Virus record (IMG/VR): IMGVR_UViG_3300042691_037676
Coordinates: 1 to 42,915 of that record
Length of the DNA: 42,915 nt
Reading direction: 5' to 3' (one strand)
DNA from: a virus
A program made the position numbers and the translations under genes. The notes beneath the pieces were generated by a model. That model saw nothing but the letters and a program-made list of their open reading frames with translations. It ran no database searches and was not told the origin of the DNA. Of this stretch, positions 18,441 through 28,700 are shown one piece after another; within the stretch, counting starts at the first letter, position 1, and each line of letters begins with the position of its first letter.

Positions 18441-19553
18441 TTAATCTTCAGAATCTTCTTCTTTTTCAGATGAAGAACCAGATGATTGTAGTTTTTCAAT
18501 TAAAAAGTCTGCATACTCTTTTTTATAATCTTCCAACTTATCTGGATTCCAATAACCATGAGCAGTAGAAGCTATTTGACCTTGTTTTTCAATACCATTA
18601 ACATGATTTTTAAAACACTCAATATCAACCACAATTCCGTAGTTATAAGTTTTACCATTCCTTGTAACCTCTTTCTTTTTTGATGATGATGTGGTTTTAC
18701 CACCTAAATGGAAATTTAAACGAACACCATATTTAAAACCCTCACCACCATTTTGCATAATTGTTGGTTGACCAACAGGGTTTGGTTTTAACCAAATTTT
18801 TTGTACTGTAACAAAGGTATTAATAAAAGGTGATGTTTCTCTACGAGATGCTGGAATTCTAAAATTTAAAATAGATTCAAACTCTCTTTTTAACGCACCA
18901 GCCGTCCACATATTATTGTTTGTGTTGGACATAGCACCTTGAAAACACCCAATTGAACCTATAGAATCCCAAACAAATGTAATATTTCGTTGTAATTCAC
19001 CTTTAGCTTGTTTGTCTAAAATTAAATTCATTGCTCTAGCGATATCTTCAACAACAGGCACAAACCTTAACGGTTTTGTTGTGTCTTTACTAGCAGAATA
19101 ATCATACGTTGAAAACATATTCAATAAATCACTACCATCAAAATAAATAAAATCATCACCGTCATAAGCCGTAATTTCTCCAGTTTCTTCATCAACTATT
19201 TCATCAAATTTAAAACCAACTAATTTAGCGTGTTCCCAATCAAAACTTTTTTCAGTATCAAATATTACAATATAGTCACCTAATTTTTGACCACCAACAA
19301 TTGTTTCATAAATACCAGTTGATTTACCGACATCCGAAAACCCCCTAAATTGTGTCACATAGCCACGAGGAACACCTGGAAGTCCAACAGCGTCATAAAA
19401 CCCTTGTTTAAAAGGAATCCAACTTAATTCTTTATCTTTTACATTTTGACCTTTTAACCCCAAAGAGTTTTTAATATCTTTATTATCAAAAGGTTTTTTA
19501 TTTATAGGTGATTTATTTTCACCATCTTCATTTTTACTAGGTCTTTTTGCCAT
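18441..19553 (-). CDS. uvsX: UvsX/RecA-like recombinase
   Basis: A 370-residue recombinase, close to T4 UvsX (391 aa), that forms filaments on single-stranded DNA and drives strand exchange and recombination-dependent replication. Walker A is GFSDVGKST at 71-79, followed by the catalytic-glutamate segment IVIFDTEKSFDWEHA. The Walker B-like strand is NITFVWDSIGSIG. A Gln-containing segment (TFVTVQKIWL) fits the RecA switch region. The N-terminal 40 residues are basic and low-complexity, and the C-terminus is acidic (SSSEKEEDSED), as in RecA and UvsX, where it tempers DNA binding. A terminator-like hairpin lies between gp32 and this gene. Confidence 0.93.
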   Translation of the reverse strand: MAKRPSKNEDGENKSPINKKPFDNKDIKNSLGLKGQNVKDKELSWIPFKQGFYDAVGLPGVPRGYVTQFRGFSDVGKSTGIYETIVGGQKLGDYIVIFDTEKSFDWEHAKLVGFKFDEIVDEETGEITAYDGDDFIYFDGSDLLNMFSTYDYSASKDTTKPLRFVPVVEDIARAMNLILDKQAKGELQRNITFVWDSIGSIGCFQGAMSNTNNNMWTAGALKREFESILNFRIPASRRETSPFINTFVTVQKIWLKPNPVGQPTIMQNGGEGFKYGVRLNFHLGGKTTSSSKKKEVTRNGKTYNYGIVVDIECFKNHVNGIEKQGQIASTAHGYWNPDKLEDYKKEYADFLIEKLQSSGSSSEKEEDSED

Positions 19554-19569
19554 ATTCTTTATATTTTTG

Positions 19570-19603
19570 TAAAAAAAAAGGGCAATTCCTCACCCCTTTT
19601 TTT
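19570..19603 (-). terminator. Hairpin terminator between gp32 and uvsX
   Basis: A 10-bp stem of seven A-T pairs plus GGG/CCC (19573-19582 with 19594-19603) around an 11-nt loop, followed on the minus strand by a T run within the stem. Lying just after gp32, it may end most transcripts there and let a fraction read through to uvsX. That would fit the much higher demand for gp32. Confidence 0.7.
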
Positions 19604-19631
19604 AGTTTATTTTTAAAATTTATTTACCATT

Positions 19632-20525
19632 CTAAAAAGGCAAATCATCGGTTTCATCTTCTTTTTCGTTAGAAGTTTCAGCTGTACTGGTTGATTGAAT
19701 AATGTTTTGTTTAACATTTTCAATACCCATTGTTGTTTCTGATTCAGACGCATCAACAGGCTTGCCATCAGATTTCTTTACAAAACAACCTTTTTCTTTA
19801 TCCCAAACTGGTGTACCGCCTTTTACAACGATTTCCATATACTCGTAGTTTTTCACTGGGAAAACAAATTGCCATGTTTTATCGTGTGATAACCAAGCTT
19901 GTTTTGTTGCTTCGTCAGTGTGTAACGGTGAAGGGTCTATTTGTGCTACTGATGTAACAATAGGAACACCATTTTGGTTTCTACCAACTGTTAAAACTAA
20001 ATCACGACCAGTTTCTGGGTCAGCAATATCTTTTTTAATCGCATTAATAACACCAAAAATTTTGTCATAAATCCCCTCTTTACGACCATCATGGTTAAAT
20101 CTCCAAAATTTAACACCATGTGCTTCGTTATCACGGTCAATAACCTTAACAACGTAAGTCAAACGTGGTGCATATTTACCAGCTAATTTAGCATCATCTT
20201 TATCACCAGTTGCATATAACGCATCTTTAGCTTCACAGAAAGGACATGATTCACCTTTCAATTTTTGTAAACATGCAAATGTTTTAGATTTACCGTCTAC
20301 ATCACCTTTGTGTGTCCAAACTTCTACAAACGGAGAACCATTTGCTACTGGTAAAATACGGATTGTTTTGGTTGCAGAATTTTCACCATCTTTTAACATA
20401 TGACTGAAATAAAGATTCTCGTCATACTTAAACGCATCTGCTGATTTTGATTGTTTAGGTGCTGTGTTTTTTTGGTACTGTGCCATCATAGCATCTAACG
20501 TACTTGTTTGTGTTTCTGTACTCAT
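19632..20525 (-). CDS. 32: Single-stranded DNA-binding protein, T4 gp32-like
   Basis: A 297-residue protein, nearly the length of T4 gp32 (301 aa), which coats single-stranded DNA and organises replication and recombination. The zinc site matches gp32: H72, C85, C94 and C97 (T4 uses H64, C77, C87, C90). The N-terminal part (TLDAMMAQYQKN) matches the gp32 cooperativity domain in position, and FKYDENLYFSHMLKDGENSA opens the core. The C-terminus is acidic and ends DETDDLPF, close to the D-D-x-P-F tip of bacterial SSB. A host-like promoter and an A-rich leader precede the ATG at 20525. It heads the replication cassette. Confidence 0.94.
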   Translation of the reverse strand: MSTETQTSTLDAMMAQYQKNTAPKQSKSADAFKYDENLYFSHMLKDGENSATKTIRILPVANGSPFVEVWTHKGDVDGKSKTFACLQKLKGESCPFCEAKDALYATGDKDDAKLAGKYAPRLTYVVKVIDRDNEAHGVKFWRFNHDGRKEGIYDKIFGVINAIKKDIADPETGRDLVLTVGRNQNGVPIVTSVAQIDPSPLHTDEATKQAWLSHDKTWQFVFPVKNYEYMEIVVKGGTPVWDKEKGCFVKKSDGKPVDASESETTMGIENVKQNIIQSTSTAETSNEKEDETDDLPF

Positions 20526-20580
20526 TTTTTTTCTTGTTTATTTAATATATATGTTATTTATTTTCTCTTGTTTTCTTTTA

Positions 20581-20610
20581 CTAATATACTAAAAAATACA
20601 AAAAAGTCAA
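20581..20610 (-). promoter_or_regulatory. Promoter of gp32 cassette (host-type)
   Basis: Reading on the minus strand, TTGACT (20610-20605) is 16 nt from TATATT (20588-20583), a good sigma-70-type pair. Seen as a Bacteroidota promoter it is TTG-N19-TATATTAG, one base off TAnnTTTG. The predicted start near 20577 gives a leader of about 50 nt, A-rich and without Shine-Dalgarno. It sits between the terminator at 20703-20730 and gp32. This is the only clear promoter of the replication cassette. Confidence 0.65.
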
Positions 20611-20702
20611 GCGATTTTTTTAATTTTTTTTGTATGTTTTTCATTACAAAGACAATAAAACTAAACATTTTTTAAATAAACAAGTATTTACTAAAATAAA
20701 TT

Positions 20703-20730
20703 AAAAAAGCCCCATAATTGGGGCCTTTTT
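20703..20730 (-). terminator. Intrinsic terminator upstream of the gp32 cassette
   Basis: A 6-bp stem GCCCCA/TGGGGC (20709-20714 and 20719-20724), loop TAAT, followed on the minus strand by TTTTTT (20708-20703). It overlaps the stop codon of the 257-aa gene and closes the upstream tail operon. The stem is almost the same as the nrdA terminator. Confidence 0.85.
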
Positions 20731-21502
20731 AGATATCTTCTTCTTCGAAATCGTTAATGGTTTCCTCAAAATAAAGGTTCTCATTTAGATTGAACGAATC
20801 TCTAACTCCAAGAGAATTATATGTATTATCAACATCTGATTTTGTTAACACATATTCCTTTGGTTTATTATCCATAACATCATAAACACCTTCTTTGTCA
20901 GACCAATAATCACTTAATTTTTGGTTAAATGGATATGAATCAAGTGACCTCATTTCAAGTTTTTCAACTGGTGTTGGGTTTCTTTTTATCATTTCTTTTT
21001 CTAAACCATCAATTTTATCACTAATAGCCGACATATTAACTAACCTACGTTCTAAATCACTTAATTTTTGCATTAATAATTCAGTATTCTTTGTTGCACG
21101 GTCAGCCGAATCTTTAGCTTCTTTCGAACCCTTAACAATTGATGTTACATCAACTTCTACTTCATCTTCAGCTGGTAATTGAGGTAAAGGTGGGTTATTT
21201 TCTGTGCCGCTTTCAGCATCACCCCCAGCTTCATTTCCAGCATCATTTCCAGCATCACCCCCAGCATCATTTCCAGCGTCATTTCCAGCATCATTTCCAG
21301 CATCATCAAGACCTATTTCAGATGCGATATCTTCAGCGGACGATTCTAAATCTTTTGGGGTATCACCCTCTTCTTCGTCAAGTGCTTTATCACCCAATAT
21401 TAATGGCTTTTTATCATCACCAGTAATAAAAGTGTATTCAGAAATCATTTTAAACTTCTTAAGTTCTTGTTCAAATATTTCTTGATTGAATTTTTTTCTC
21501 AT
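20729..21502 (-). CDS. Acidic protein with DAGN/DAGG tandem repeats (257 aa)
   Basis: An unrecognised 257-residue protein with three parts. Residues 1-65 are helical and charged (MRKKFNQEIFEQELKKFKMI). Residues about 66-100 are a repeat tract built from tetrapeptides DAGN, DAGG and EAGG (seven 12-bp units in the DNA) plus a Pro-rich linker. The C-terminal 150 residues have a heptad-like coiled-coil span (SADRATKNTELLMQKLSDLERRL, cut short here at about residue 155) and an acidic tail EETINDFEEEDI. Its ATG shares an A with the stop of the 65-aa gene (TAATG). The acidic, flexible middle and coiled coil suggest a scaffold or assembly protein, but no homologue is recognised. Confidence 0.78.
   Translation of the reverse strand: MRKKFNQEIFEQELKKFKMISEYTFITGDDKKPLILGDKALDEEEGDTPKDLESSAEDIASEIGLDDAGNDAGNDAGNDAGGDAGNDAGNEAGGDAESGTENNPPLPQLPAEDEVEVDVTSIVKGSKEAKDSADRATKNTELLMQKLSDLERRLVNMSAISDKIDGLEKEMIKRNPTPVEKLEMRSLDSYPFNQKLSDYWSDKEGVYDVMDNKPKEYVLTKSDVDNTYNSLGVRDSFNLNENLYFEETINDFEEEDI
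21217..21300. repeat. Seven 12-bp in-frame tandem repeats
   Basis: Seven units of 12 bp, consensus CATCATTTCCAG on the plus strand, with the variant CATCACCCCCAG at units 1 and 4 and single changes at units 2 and 6. Each unit encodes D/E-A-G-N or D/E-A-G-G in the 257-aa gene. The unit length is a multiple of three, so copy-number change by slippage keeps the frame. Confidence 0.92.
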
Positions 21503-21699
21503 TAGAATAAAAGTTGTCTTCCGTCTTCAGTTATTATTTTTTTATTTACACGTTCAATAATACTCTTATCACCTTTAATAACGCATACACCACTTGTACA
21601 ATCAAGTTCTGGATTTTGAGTTTCTAACATAGAATCTAACGCTTTTTTTAAATCTTTTTCTTGGTCGTTAGTAATATTATTTGTTTTTACTGTTTCCAT
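21502..21699 (-). CDS. Small unknown protein (65 aa)
   Basis: A 65-residue unrecognised protein. The N-terminal half is helical and acidic (DQEKDLKKALDSMLETQ). A short CTSGVC pair of cysteines near residues 34-39 could bind metal or form a disulfide, and the end is basic to neutral (KKIITEDGRQLLF). Its stop overlaps the start of the 257-aa gene (TAATG), so the two are coupled. A TATTTAT box lies 17 nt before its ATG, without a clear TTTACAAAA partner. The size and codon pattern match the neighbours, supporting a real gene. Confidence 0.68.
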   Translation of the reverse strand: METVKTNNITNDQEKDLKKALDSMLETQNPELDCTSGVCVIKGDKSIIERVNKKIITEDGRQLLF

Positions 21700-21733
21700 A
21701 ATTTATAGTTTTATTAATAAATATCAGAAAAAC

Positions 21734-22126
21734 CTAAAAAATACGCTCTATATCTAAAATTGATAGTTCATTATCTTTAAGAAAAATAACCTTATTTTTA
21801 TATTCCGACCAATTTATCATAATTGTTTTTTTGTCTACATCAGAAGCACCAATTAATTCTTCTATAAGCTTATTTAACGCATTAATAGTATAAAATGTAC
21901 TTACTTTCTTATGTATAGTTAAGAACTGTGGAAATTTTGTTTTCAAATTAATGTTGGTTTTAGTTAAATCTAACTTAAAAGTAACCAAGTATTTATTTTC
22001 ATCATTTAAAATATTGAAACAAAATACTTTATTCTTGGTAATATTAAAATTATCAAGTAAAAAAGAAATAAACGAATCTATTCTTTCTTTAAAGACAAAT
22101 ACAGCTATTAATTTATTGGTTTTCAT
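21734..22126 (-). CDS. Unknown protein (130 aa)
   Basis: A 130-residue protein with no recognised domain (MKTNKLIAVFVFKERIDSFI...). It looks like a compact alpha/beta protein: strands at 5-12, 45-55 and 100-118 separate helices, and the central phrase FLTIHKKVSTFYTINALNKLI gives helix and strand features that would suit family searches. It has no membrane segment. It overlaps the end of the 200-aa gene by 14 nt, so translation is coupled. With that gene it forms a pair between the giant baseplate protein and the small genes before gp32. No function is proposed. Confidence 0.72.
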   Translation of the reverse strand: MKTNKLIAVFVFKERIDSFISFLLDNFNITKNKVFCFNILNDENKYLVTFKLDLTKTNINLKTKFPQFLTIHKKVSTFYTINALNKLIEELIGASDVDKKTIMINWSEYKNKVIFLKDNELSILDIERIF

Positions 22127-22715
22127 TTTTTATTGAATACAAAAGTGGTAAAAAATACTCTTTGTTTCCGAGCACTTGTATTTCTCTTTTGTAATTAATA
22201 AATATAGTATCTTCTTGTAAAAAAGTTAAACTTTTTAATTTAATTTTTGATAATAATTTATCTACGTTAAACCTCATGTATCTTAACATTTCCAAATCCA
22301 ATCCAAAGATTAAATTTTCTAAATAAATAAATACATTATCCTTATATTGAACCGATATTACTTTTTCAGCTGAAAGAATCTTTCTTAGTATTCTCTTTAA
22401 CTGTTTTGGTTTATGTAATAAGAAATCGACATGTAAATATTTGATATTATTAGTTAATTTAGAATAAACCACCTGTGTAAACTTAGATAAATCCTCTTCG
22501 TATTTATCTCTTTTTTCTGTACGTTTAAATGTCCAATATGAATTGGTGTCCACCTTAAACTCCAAAATATCAAAATCTGGATATAACTCACAAATCAAAT
22601 CAAAACCAACAATCAAGGTTGGTAACGTCTTATCTATATCGTTAATTGATTTAACAACCTTGAATATTTCAGATACCTTAATTTCATCCTTACAAACTAT
22701 ATTACCTAATATCAT
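22113..22715 (-). CDS. Unknown protein (200 aa)
   Basis: A 200-residue protein of unknown family (MILGNIVCKDEIKVSEIFKV...). It is rich in Leu, Ile, Lys and Asp with alternating helix and strand, no signal peptide and no membrane segment. The segment TLPTLIVGFDLICELYPDFD followed by YWTFKRTEKRDKYEEDL (about residues 30-75) is the most distinctive part. It lies 27 nt below the 2064-aa baseplate gene and overlaps the 130-aa gene by 14 nt. Co-transcription with late tail genes suggests an assembly or packaging role, but the sequence gives no direct sign of one. Confidence 0.72.
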   Translation of the reverse strand: MILGNIVCKDEIKVSEIFKVVKSINDIDKTLPTLIVGFDLICELYPDFDILEFKVDTNSYWTFKRTEKRDKYEEDLSKFTQVVYSKLTNNIKYLHVDFLLHKPKQLKRILRKILSAEKVISVQYKDNVFIYLENLIFGLDLEMLRYMRFNVDKLLSKIKLKSLTFLQEDTIFINYKREIQVLGNKEYFLPLLYSIKNENQ

Positions 22716-22742
22716 TTGGCAATTATACCATTAATTTTTCAA

Positions 22743-25700
22743 TTAAGCAACATTTGAAAAATTTGGACTATTTGAAGCAATTGGATTTTTTTTACCATAT
22801 GCTATTGAACTTGGGCCCACAAACCAACCAAAAATTTGATTATCTCTTTCAACTAAACCAACCCTACCATTAAGTGGTATTCTATCTTTTATTGTATTTG
22901 AATAAAAGTCGGTTCTACCACCTATAAATTGTTTAGATGAATTAACTAATGTTGTGTTTTTCAAAGCTTTTACAGATTTTTCTATTTCATTTTTAGCAAC
23001 TTGTTCAGAAACATTTTTAGATTTCATAAAAGCTTTAATCGCAGTATTTTTATTGTTTATACTATTAAACTCTTGTACAGCTCTATCTACTGGTTCATAT
23101 TGGTTTTTTGCTATTATTAACCCTTTTATTGTATTTGAACCATATAGTTTAGAATCTAATCTGTTATATATTGATTGAGCAACATCACACCTACCTTGGT
23201 CTGTGCCATTTTCTAATGCACAAATCGCAACTAAGGACCAATAATCAGCGTCTGTACCTGTCGCTACTGTTCCAGAATTAGAACTAATATCGACACCAGT
23301 TCCTATTAATTTTTTAGAATTGTAATAAAAATTATTTGTTTTTTTAACTAAAATTTTATATTCACTAACAGGTTGATTTAAATAACCATTATCTAAATTA
23401 ATCTGTTTAAGTTGGATTGTGTTGGCTATGTTACCACCGACTATATATGCTTTATTATTTTCTACATTATATATAACGTCACAATGACTAGCAGTATAAC
23501 TTCCGCTTCTTTTATAACACATTAAATCACCAATTTCTGCTTTTATTTTTAACCCAGAATTTAATGAAAAAGCTTCATATCCGTTTTTTCCTTTCATTGC
23601 ATTGGTAACATAATCATAATGCATTGGTGATTTTGGAAAACTTTTATCACCACCTAACATTAAATAAGAGGTAAAAACAGCACTCCATGGTGTTGTATCA
23701 TTAGCTGCGCTTTCAGAAGATATACCTGGAACTTCTTTAACGTATACATCTAAAAATTGTACACCATCTTGTTCTTTAATACTTCCATTTTTCCAATTAG
23801 AAATTTCTTGTAACGCTCTGTCTGTTAAAGCTTTTTTATTTGGTAATTGACTATTTTCTATTGTTTTTACTGCTGGTGTGTTTAATAATAAATCATTGTA
23901 ATAATCATCAATATAGTTTTTACCATTTACGCTATTCGTGTTTACTGTTTCATCTATACCATCAATACCAATAGATTCTAATAACGACATATAAAATTCA
24001 GATTCTTTCATTAATTTAGTCTCAATATTTTTAATTCTAACACCAGTAAATGATGTGCTCATATGGTTAGGTTTTATATTATGTTTAACATGGGTAATCA
24101 TATACGCACCATGGAACATGGGTATATTATTCAATTGAAAATACATCATAGGTTGAATCATGGCATTGCCCATCATTTCAACTTCAGCTTTGTAACTTCT
24201 TACAGAATAAACGTTAAATATGTTTTGACCACCATATGTTCGACGATTTTCAGAACCCTTTGTAGCTATATCATCTACTATTTTTAAAGATTCGGCTGTT
24301 TCAGAAAATTCATTTTGGTCCAATATAATATCTTTAAAAATATTTTGATTTTGCTGTGAGTAATTAACAGCAAATACTGCAACGTTATTTTCATGAGATT
24401 CTTTTTCTTGATAAAAATCTTGAGCTAAAGAAGTTTCTAAATTACCCTCAGAATCACATCTAAAATCAACACCATCATTTGGGTATTCAGAAGCATTAAA
24501 ATTTAAATTCTTTGATGTTTGACCAACATAAACACAAACAAATGAAGGACCTATTTCACCATTATCAAATGCTTCTAAGGTTGTCATTGGTGTAAACATT
24601 TTAACTAAATTTTTTTCATTAAAATTTATAAATGACGGTAAAGCAATAAAATCAAAATTATTTGAACTCAATAAACTACCAACAACATCATAAAAACTTG
24701 AATTTTGGTTTTCTTTTAAATAACTAATAATTGGTGTTGGGTTGATAATGAATTCATCACCTATATCTCTAAATGACCTATTGACAAATCGGAAACTATC
24801 AATTAGTCTTATTTCCTTTCCAACACCAGCCAATTCTTTATCTAACCCATTTCTAAACTCATTTTTACCAAACATTAAATTAATTAAAGAATCGGTACCC
24901 CCAATCCATTTATCATAAATGTTTTTACATGTTCTATATAGTTGAAATTTAATTACAATATCACTATCACTGCCAAATATTTCATTTTTTTGTTGTTTCT
25001 TTTTTTCATCAACTGTTTGACTGTTTTGTTTAGAAAAATTACTGGTACAAGTTGAAATAAATGTGTTTAAATCATCATCACTAACAAAAATATTACTCAT
25101 TTTTTCATAACAAGTGTTGCAGAATGTTTTTTCTTGTTGCCAAATTCTATAAGTTGTATTAGCTATATATACTTCTTGAGTCATTAATTCTAATATCATA
25201 TTAACACCATCTGAATTATCTTTTAATTCAGTCATGAAATTGTATTTAAAATCATCATTATCTTCATATGGTGAAAATATGATATAATCATTTAAAACTT
25301 TTTTACCGTTATTTTCCGCATTAAATAATGAAAACATTTTTTCTTTTCTAAGCGTACCATCTGAATATAAACCACCACCAGCACTTATATTTGTTAATAA
25401 TCTATTATATGTATTAACCCAAGTTGTTGCTGTTGTTGGTTTAAATACCTCTAACTTATTTTTTAAAATCGACCAATCTGATTCTCCATCTCTTAATTTT
25501 ACAAAATCAAAAAATACTTGTTTAAATTCATTTTTAACTTGGTCTGGTAATTGCAATAATGTATTATCTAAATCTATAAAATCATCATCTTCATCCTGTG
25601 GAAACACCATAGAACCAAATTTATAAATACGATTATCATCAGAATCGTGTTTTAGATATTGTAATTTTTTTGGTGTTACAGTTGAAACATCCCAAGTAGG

Positions 25701-28700
25701 GATTAGTGATTCTGTTCCTTTAGTCCAGTTTATTGGGTCTGAATTACCAGAACCACCACTTTTTATAATATTTGTGCCTTTATGGAAAATTGGTTTTGAT
25801 GAGTCAGCTCTCCATAACATTCCACCAATAAACGCAACCCATAATTTAGGTGCCGAAATAAAACCAGCCCTATTTCCAAAAGTATTTAATATTTCATTAA
25901 CATTAAAAATGCCTTTTGGTTGGTTATCATTTTCAGAAGAGTATAAACCATTCCAAGGTAATGTATGTAAAAACAATAAAGCTTTAGCATAATCACCATC
26001 AAATTTAAGAAATATATTACCTATTTGTTCATTATATAAACGACTACCAAATAAACCAATTGGTGCACTATCTGAATCAGAAAACGCAGAAATTTGAAAA
26101 CCAATAAATGGATATGAAACATTATCGCTTTTTTCTTCAATAAAGCTTGATAATAAAATTCTATTTTTACCTAAAGAATCATGTGTTGTTTGCTTACCTA
26201 TCGTATATTTAACCGCATCTTGTATTTTTTCAAATTGTTTTATCTTATCACTACCTATATCGTAAGGTGTTATTTTTTCTTTTCTTTTATAACAAACAGA
26301 ACCCATAGCGAAAGGTTCATAATTAAAACCACCTTCTTTAATATCGCTAAAGAACATAATTCTATATTCAGCTTTATCCATTTTATCAACCCCATAATTT
26401 AAAACTTTATAGTCTTGTATTGAATATGGACCAGAATATTGATTAAAACCAACTTCATTAAATTGTTTATTAAACTTTTCTTGTGGTAATTTTAAAACAT
26501 CTAATAACAATGTACTGCTTTCATTTACAACACTAGTTGATTTTATAGATGATTTATACGTGTCTGGTGAAATAATTTTAATATATACACCACCATCATC
26601 TTCTTTTTGATTAATCGTATTATTTGGATTTAAATAATTAGATGATGTATAATTTGTCAAAAATAAGTTTCCTTCTTCTGCTTTATTTTTTGTGTTCTCT
26701 AAAAAACTAAATTGATATTCAAATTTGTTATCATTAGTTGTTATTGGTAATATTTTTTTTGTTTGTGAATCATAAATAAAATTATAATACCAATCATTGT
26801 TTAATTTTTTAATTAAAGAAACACTTTCATTATTATTTTTAGCTTTAACATCAACAAAATCTTCTTTTTTTAATTGTGATAATGATTTTTTAATAACATC
26901 ATTATCAATCAAAGATAATATAGCTTCACTTTCTTTATTTGCTATATCAACAATTTCTTCTTTTGAAAGTTTATAGTTAGTGTATCCAATATAAATAAAA
27001 GCTCTTTCCATTAAAAGAGCAATAACTTCTTCTTTTGTGTTAGCTTGAATTCTTTTATAAGGAAATGAATCAATAAATAATCTTGTATCTATTGGATTTA
27101 TTGGAATCCAATTAGAATTATTTAGTTCTGATGCAATTTCTATATCAGCTATTTTTTTAGCTGATTCGATAAAAGCTTTTAATAAATCATCAATAAATAT
27201 TGTCTCATCTATTTTACTTGCATCTAATACATTGGAGTTACCTAAATATTTTTCAACATAAGCACCTTTATTAACTGCATCTGGTTCCCTATACTCTGGC
27301 CATGGATAAAAATTTTGATTTAATTTGCTTGAAGCGTCATTATTTGTTGTTTTGTTTACACTTGTTGATTTATAATCAAATGAATTAATAAATTTTTTTT
27401 CTAATTCGGATTTTCTAATTGGGCTTGTTGTCGCTTCAGTTGCCACATCATATAATACATGCATAAAAAGTTCAACGGCAGCTGTAAATGAACCAACAAT
27501 TGCTCTAATTGTTGGTTCAAATTTTATTTCTTGTGTTATATTGTTTCTTAAAGTATTAGCAACCTCAATCTTTAAATTATTACCTTCTTGTTTTAAATTT
27601 GTTTCAGTTTCATTTAAAATTCTTAATTGTTCTCTGAAATCATAAACATCAAACACCTTTTCAAAAGCAATGTTATTTTGACTACCGTAAATTTTTAGTT
27701 CCTCTCTTGTTTTAACTTTATCTAAAGCTTGAGACAATTCGCTTGTTAAAGTATTAGTTGAATTTAATAATCTTAAACTTAAACCTTTATATGTTTTAAC
27801 ATTAGAAAAACTTAATTCTTTTTCATTTAATGAAATATCTGAAAACATTTCAGTATTAAAAAGTTTTACGTTTTCTGCTATATTTTCGTTGTAAGTTTTT
27901 ATAGCATCATTTAATTCCGTATTTGTAGTTTGTGCAAAAGGGTTTGCAAAAGGGCTTGTTGTTTGTTGTTCAGTTTGTAATGGAGCAAAAATTAAAGGCC
28001 CAACTTGTGTGTTAGTTGTAAAATTATCTTTAAGTACAAATTTAAAATCGGTTGCATCTTTATTAATATTAAAATCACTTTGTCCAAATGTGTTTATATT
28101 CGATTTAAGTGTTGTTATTAATTCCAATTTAGAATCTAATTTTTTTAAATCAGCAACATTTGGGTCTGAATCTTCTAATTTTTTTACTCCTTCATCAATC
28201 TTGCTAATTTTTTCAGCTAACTCATCTAATGTATATAAATTACTTCTAGTTTCTTTTATTTGTTCCCATTTTTCTTTGCCTTTTTCTGTATATGGTATTG
28301 CTCGTAAATAACCAATTAACATATCTGAAAGCATAGCATATGTATACCCAATAAAATTAGCTGTTATTTCAAAATTACCAGTTTGTGAGTTAAATCTTGC
28401 ATTGAATTTAGTTAAATGCAAATTATACTTAACAGGCATACCATAATACCCCTTAACCGTTAATGTGAATATAGGGTATGGTAAACTGAAAAATTCAGCA
28501 TATTTGTTTTGACCATTAGCTATAAATTCTTCATTTTGAAAAATGGCTGAACCTCTTAAATCAATAAAATTAATTACTATCAACGGTGCGTAAGATGAAT
28601 TAAAATCAATATCAATAGATGAAATACCCAATGCTTGTTGAACATTTGGCTCGTTTAAATTAGTTGTTAAATCAGTATAACTTGTTGTTAATGCTTTTTT

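Noticed and set aside
21139-21485. Plus-strand frames with His-rich or PASF-like repeats
   Set aside because: They are the antisense readings of the 12-bp tandem repeats in the 257-aa gene and overlap it completely.
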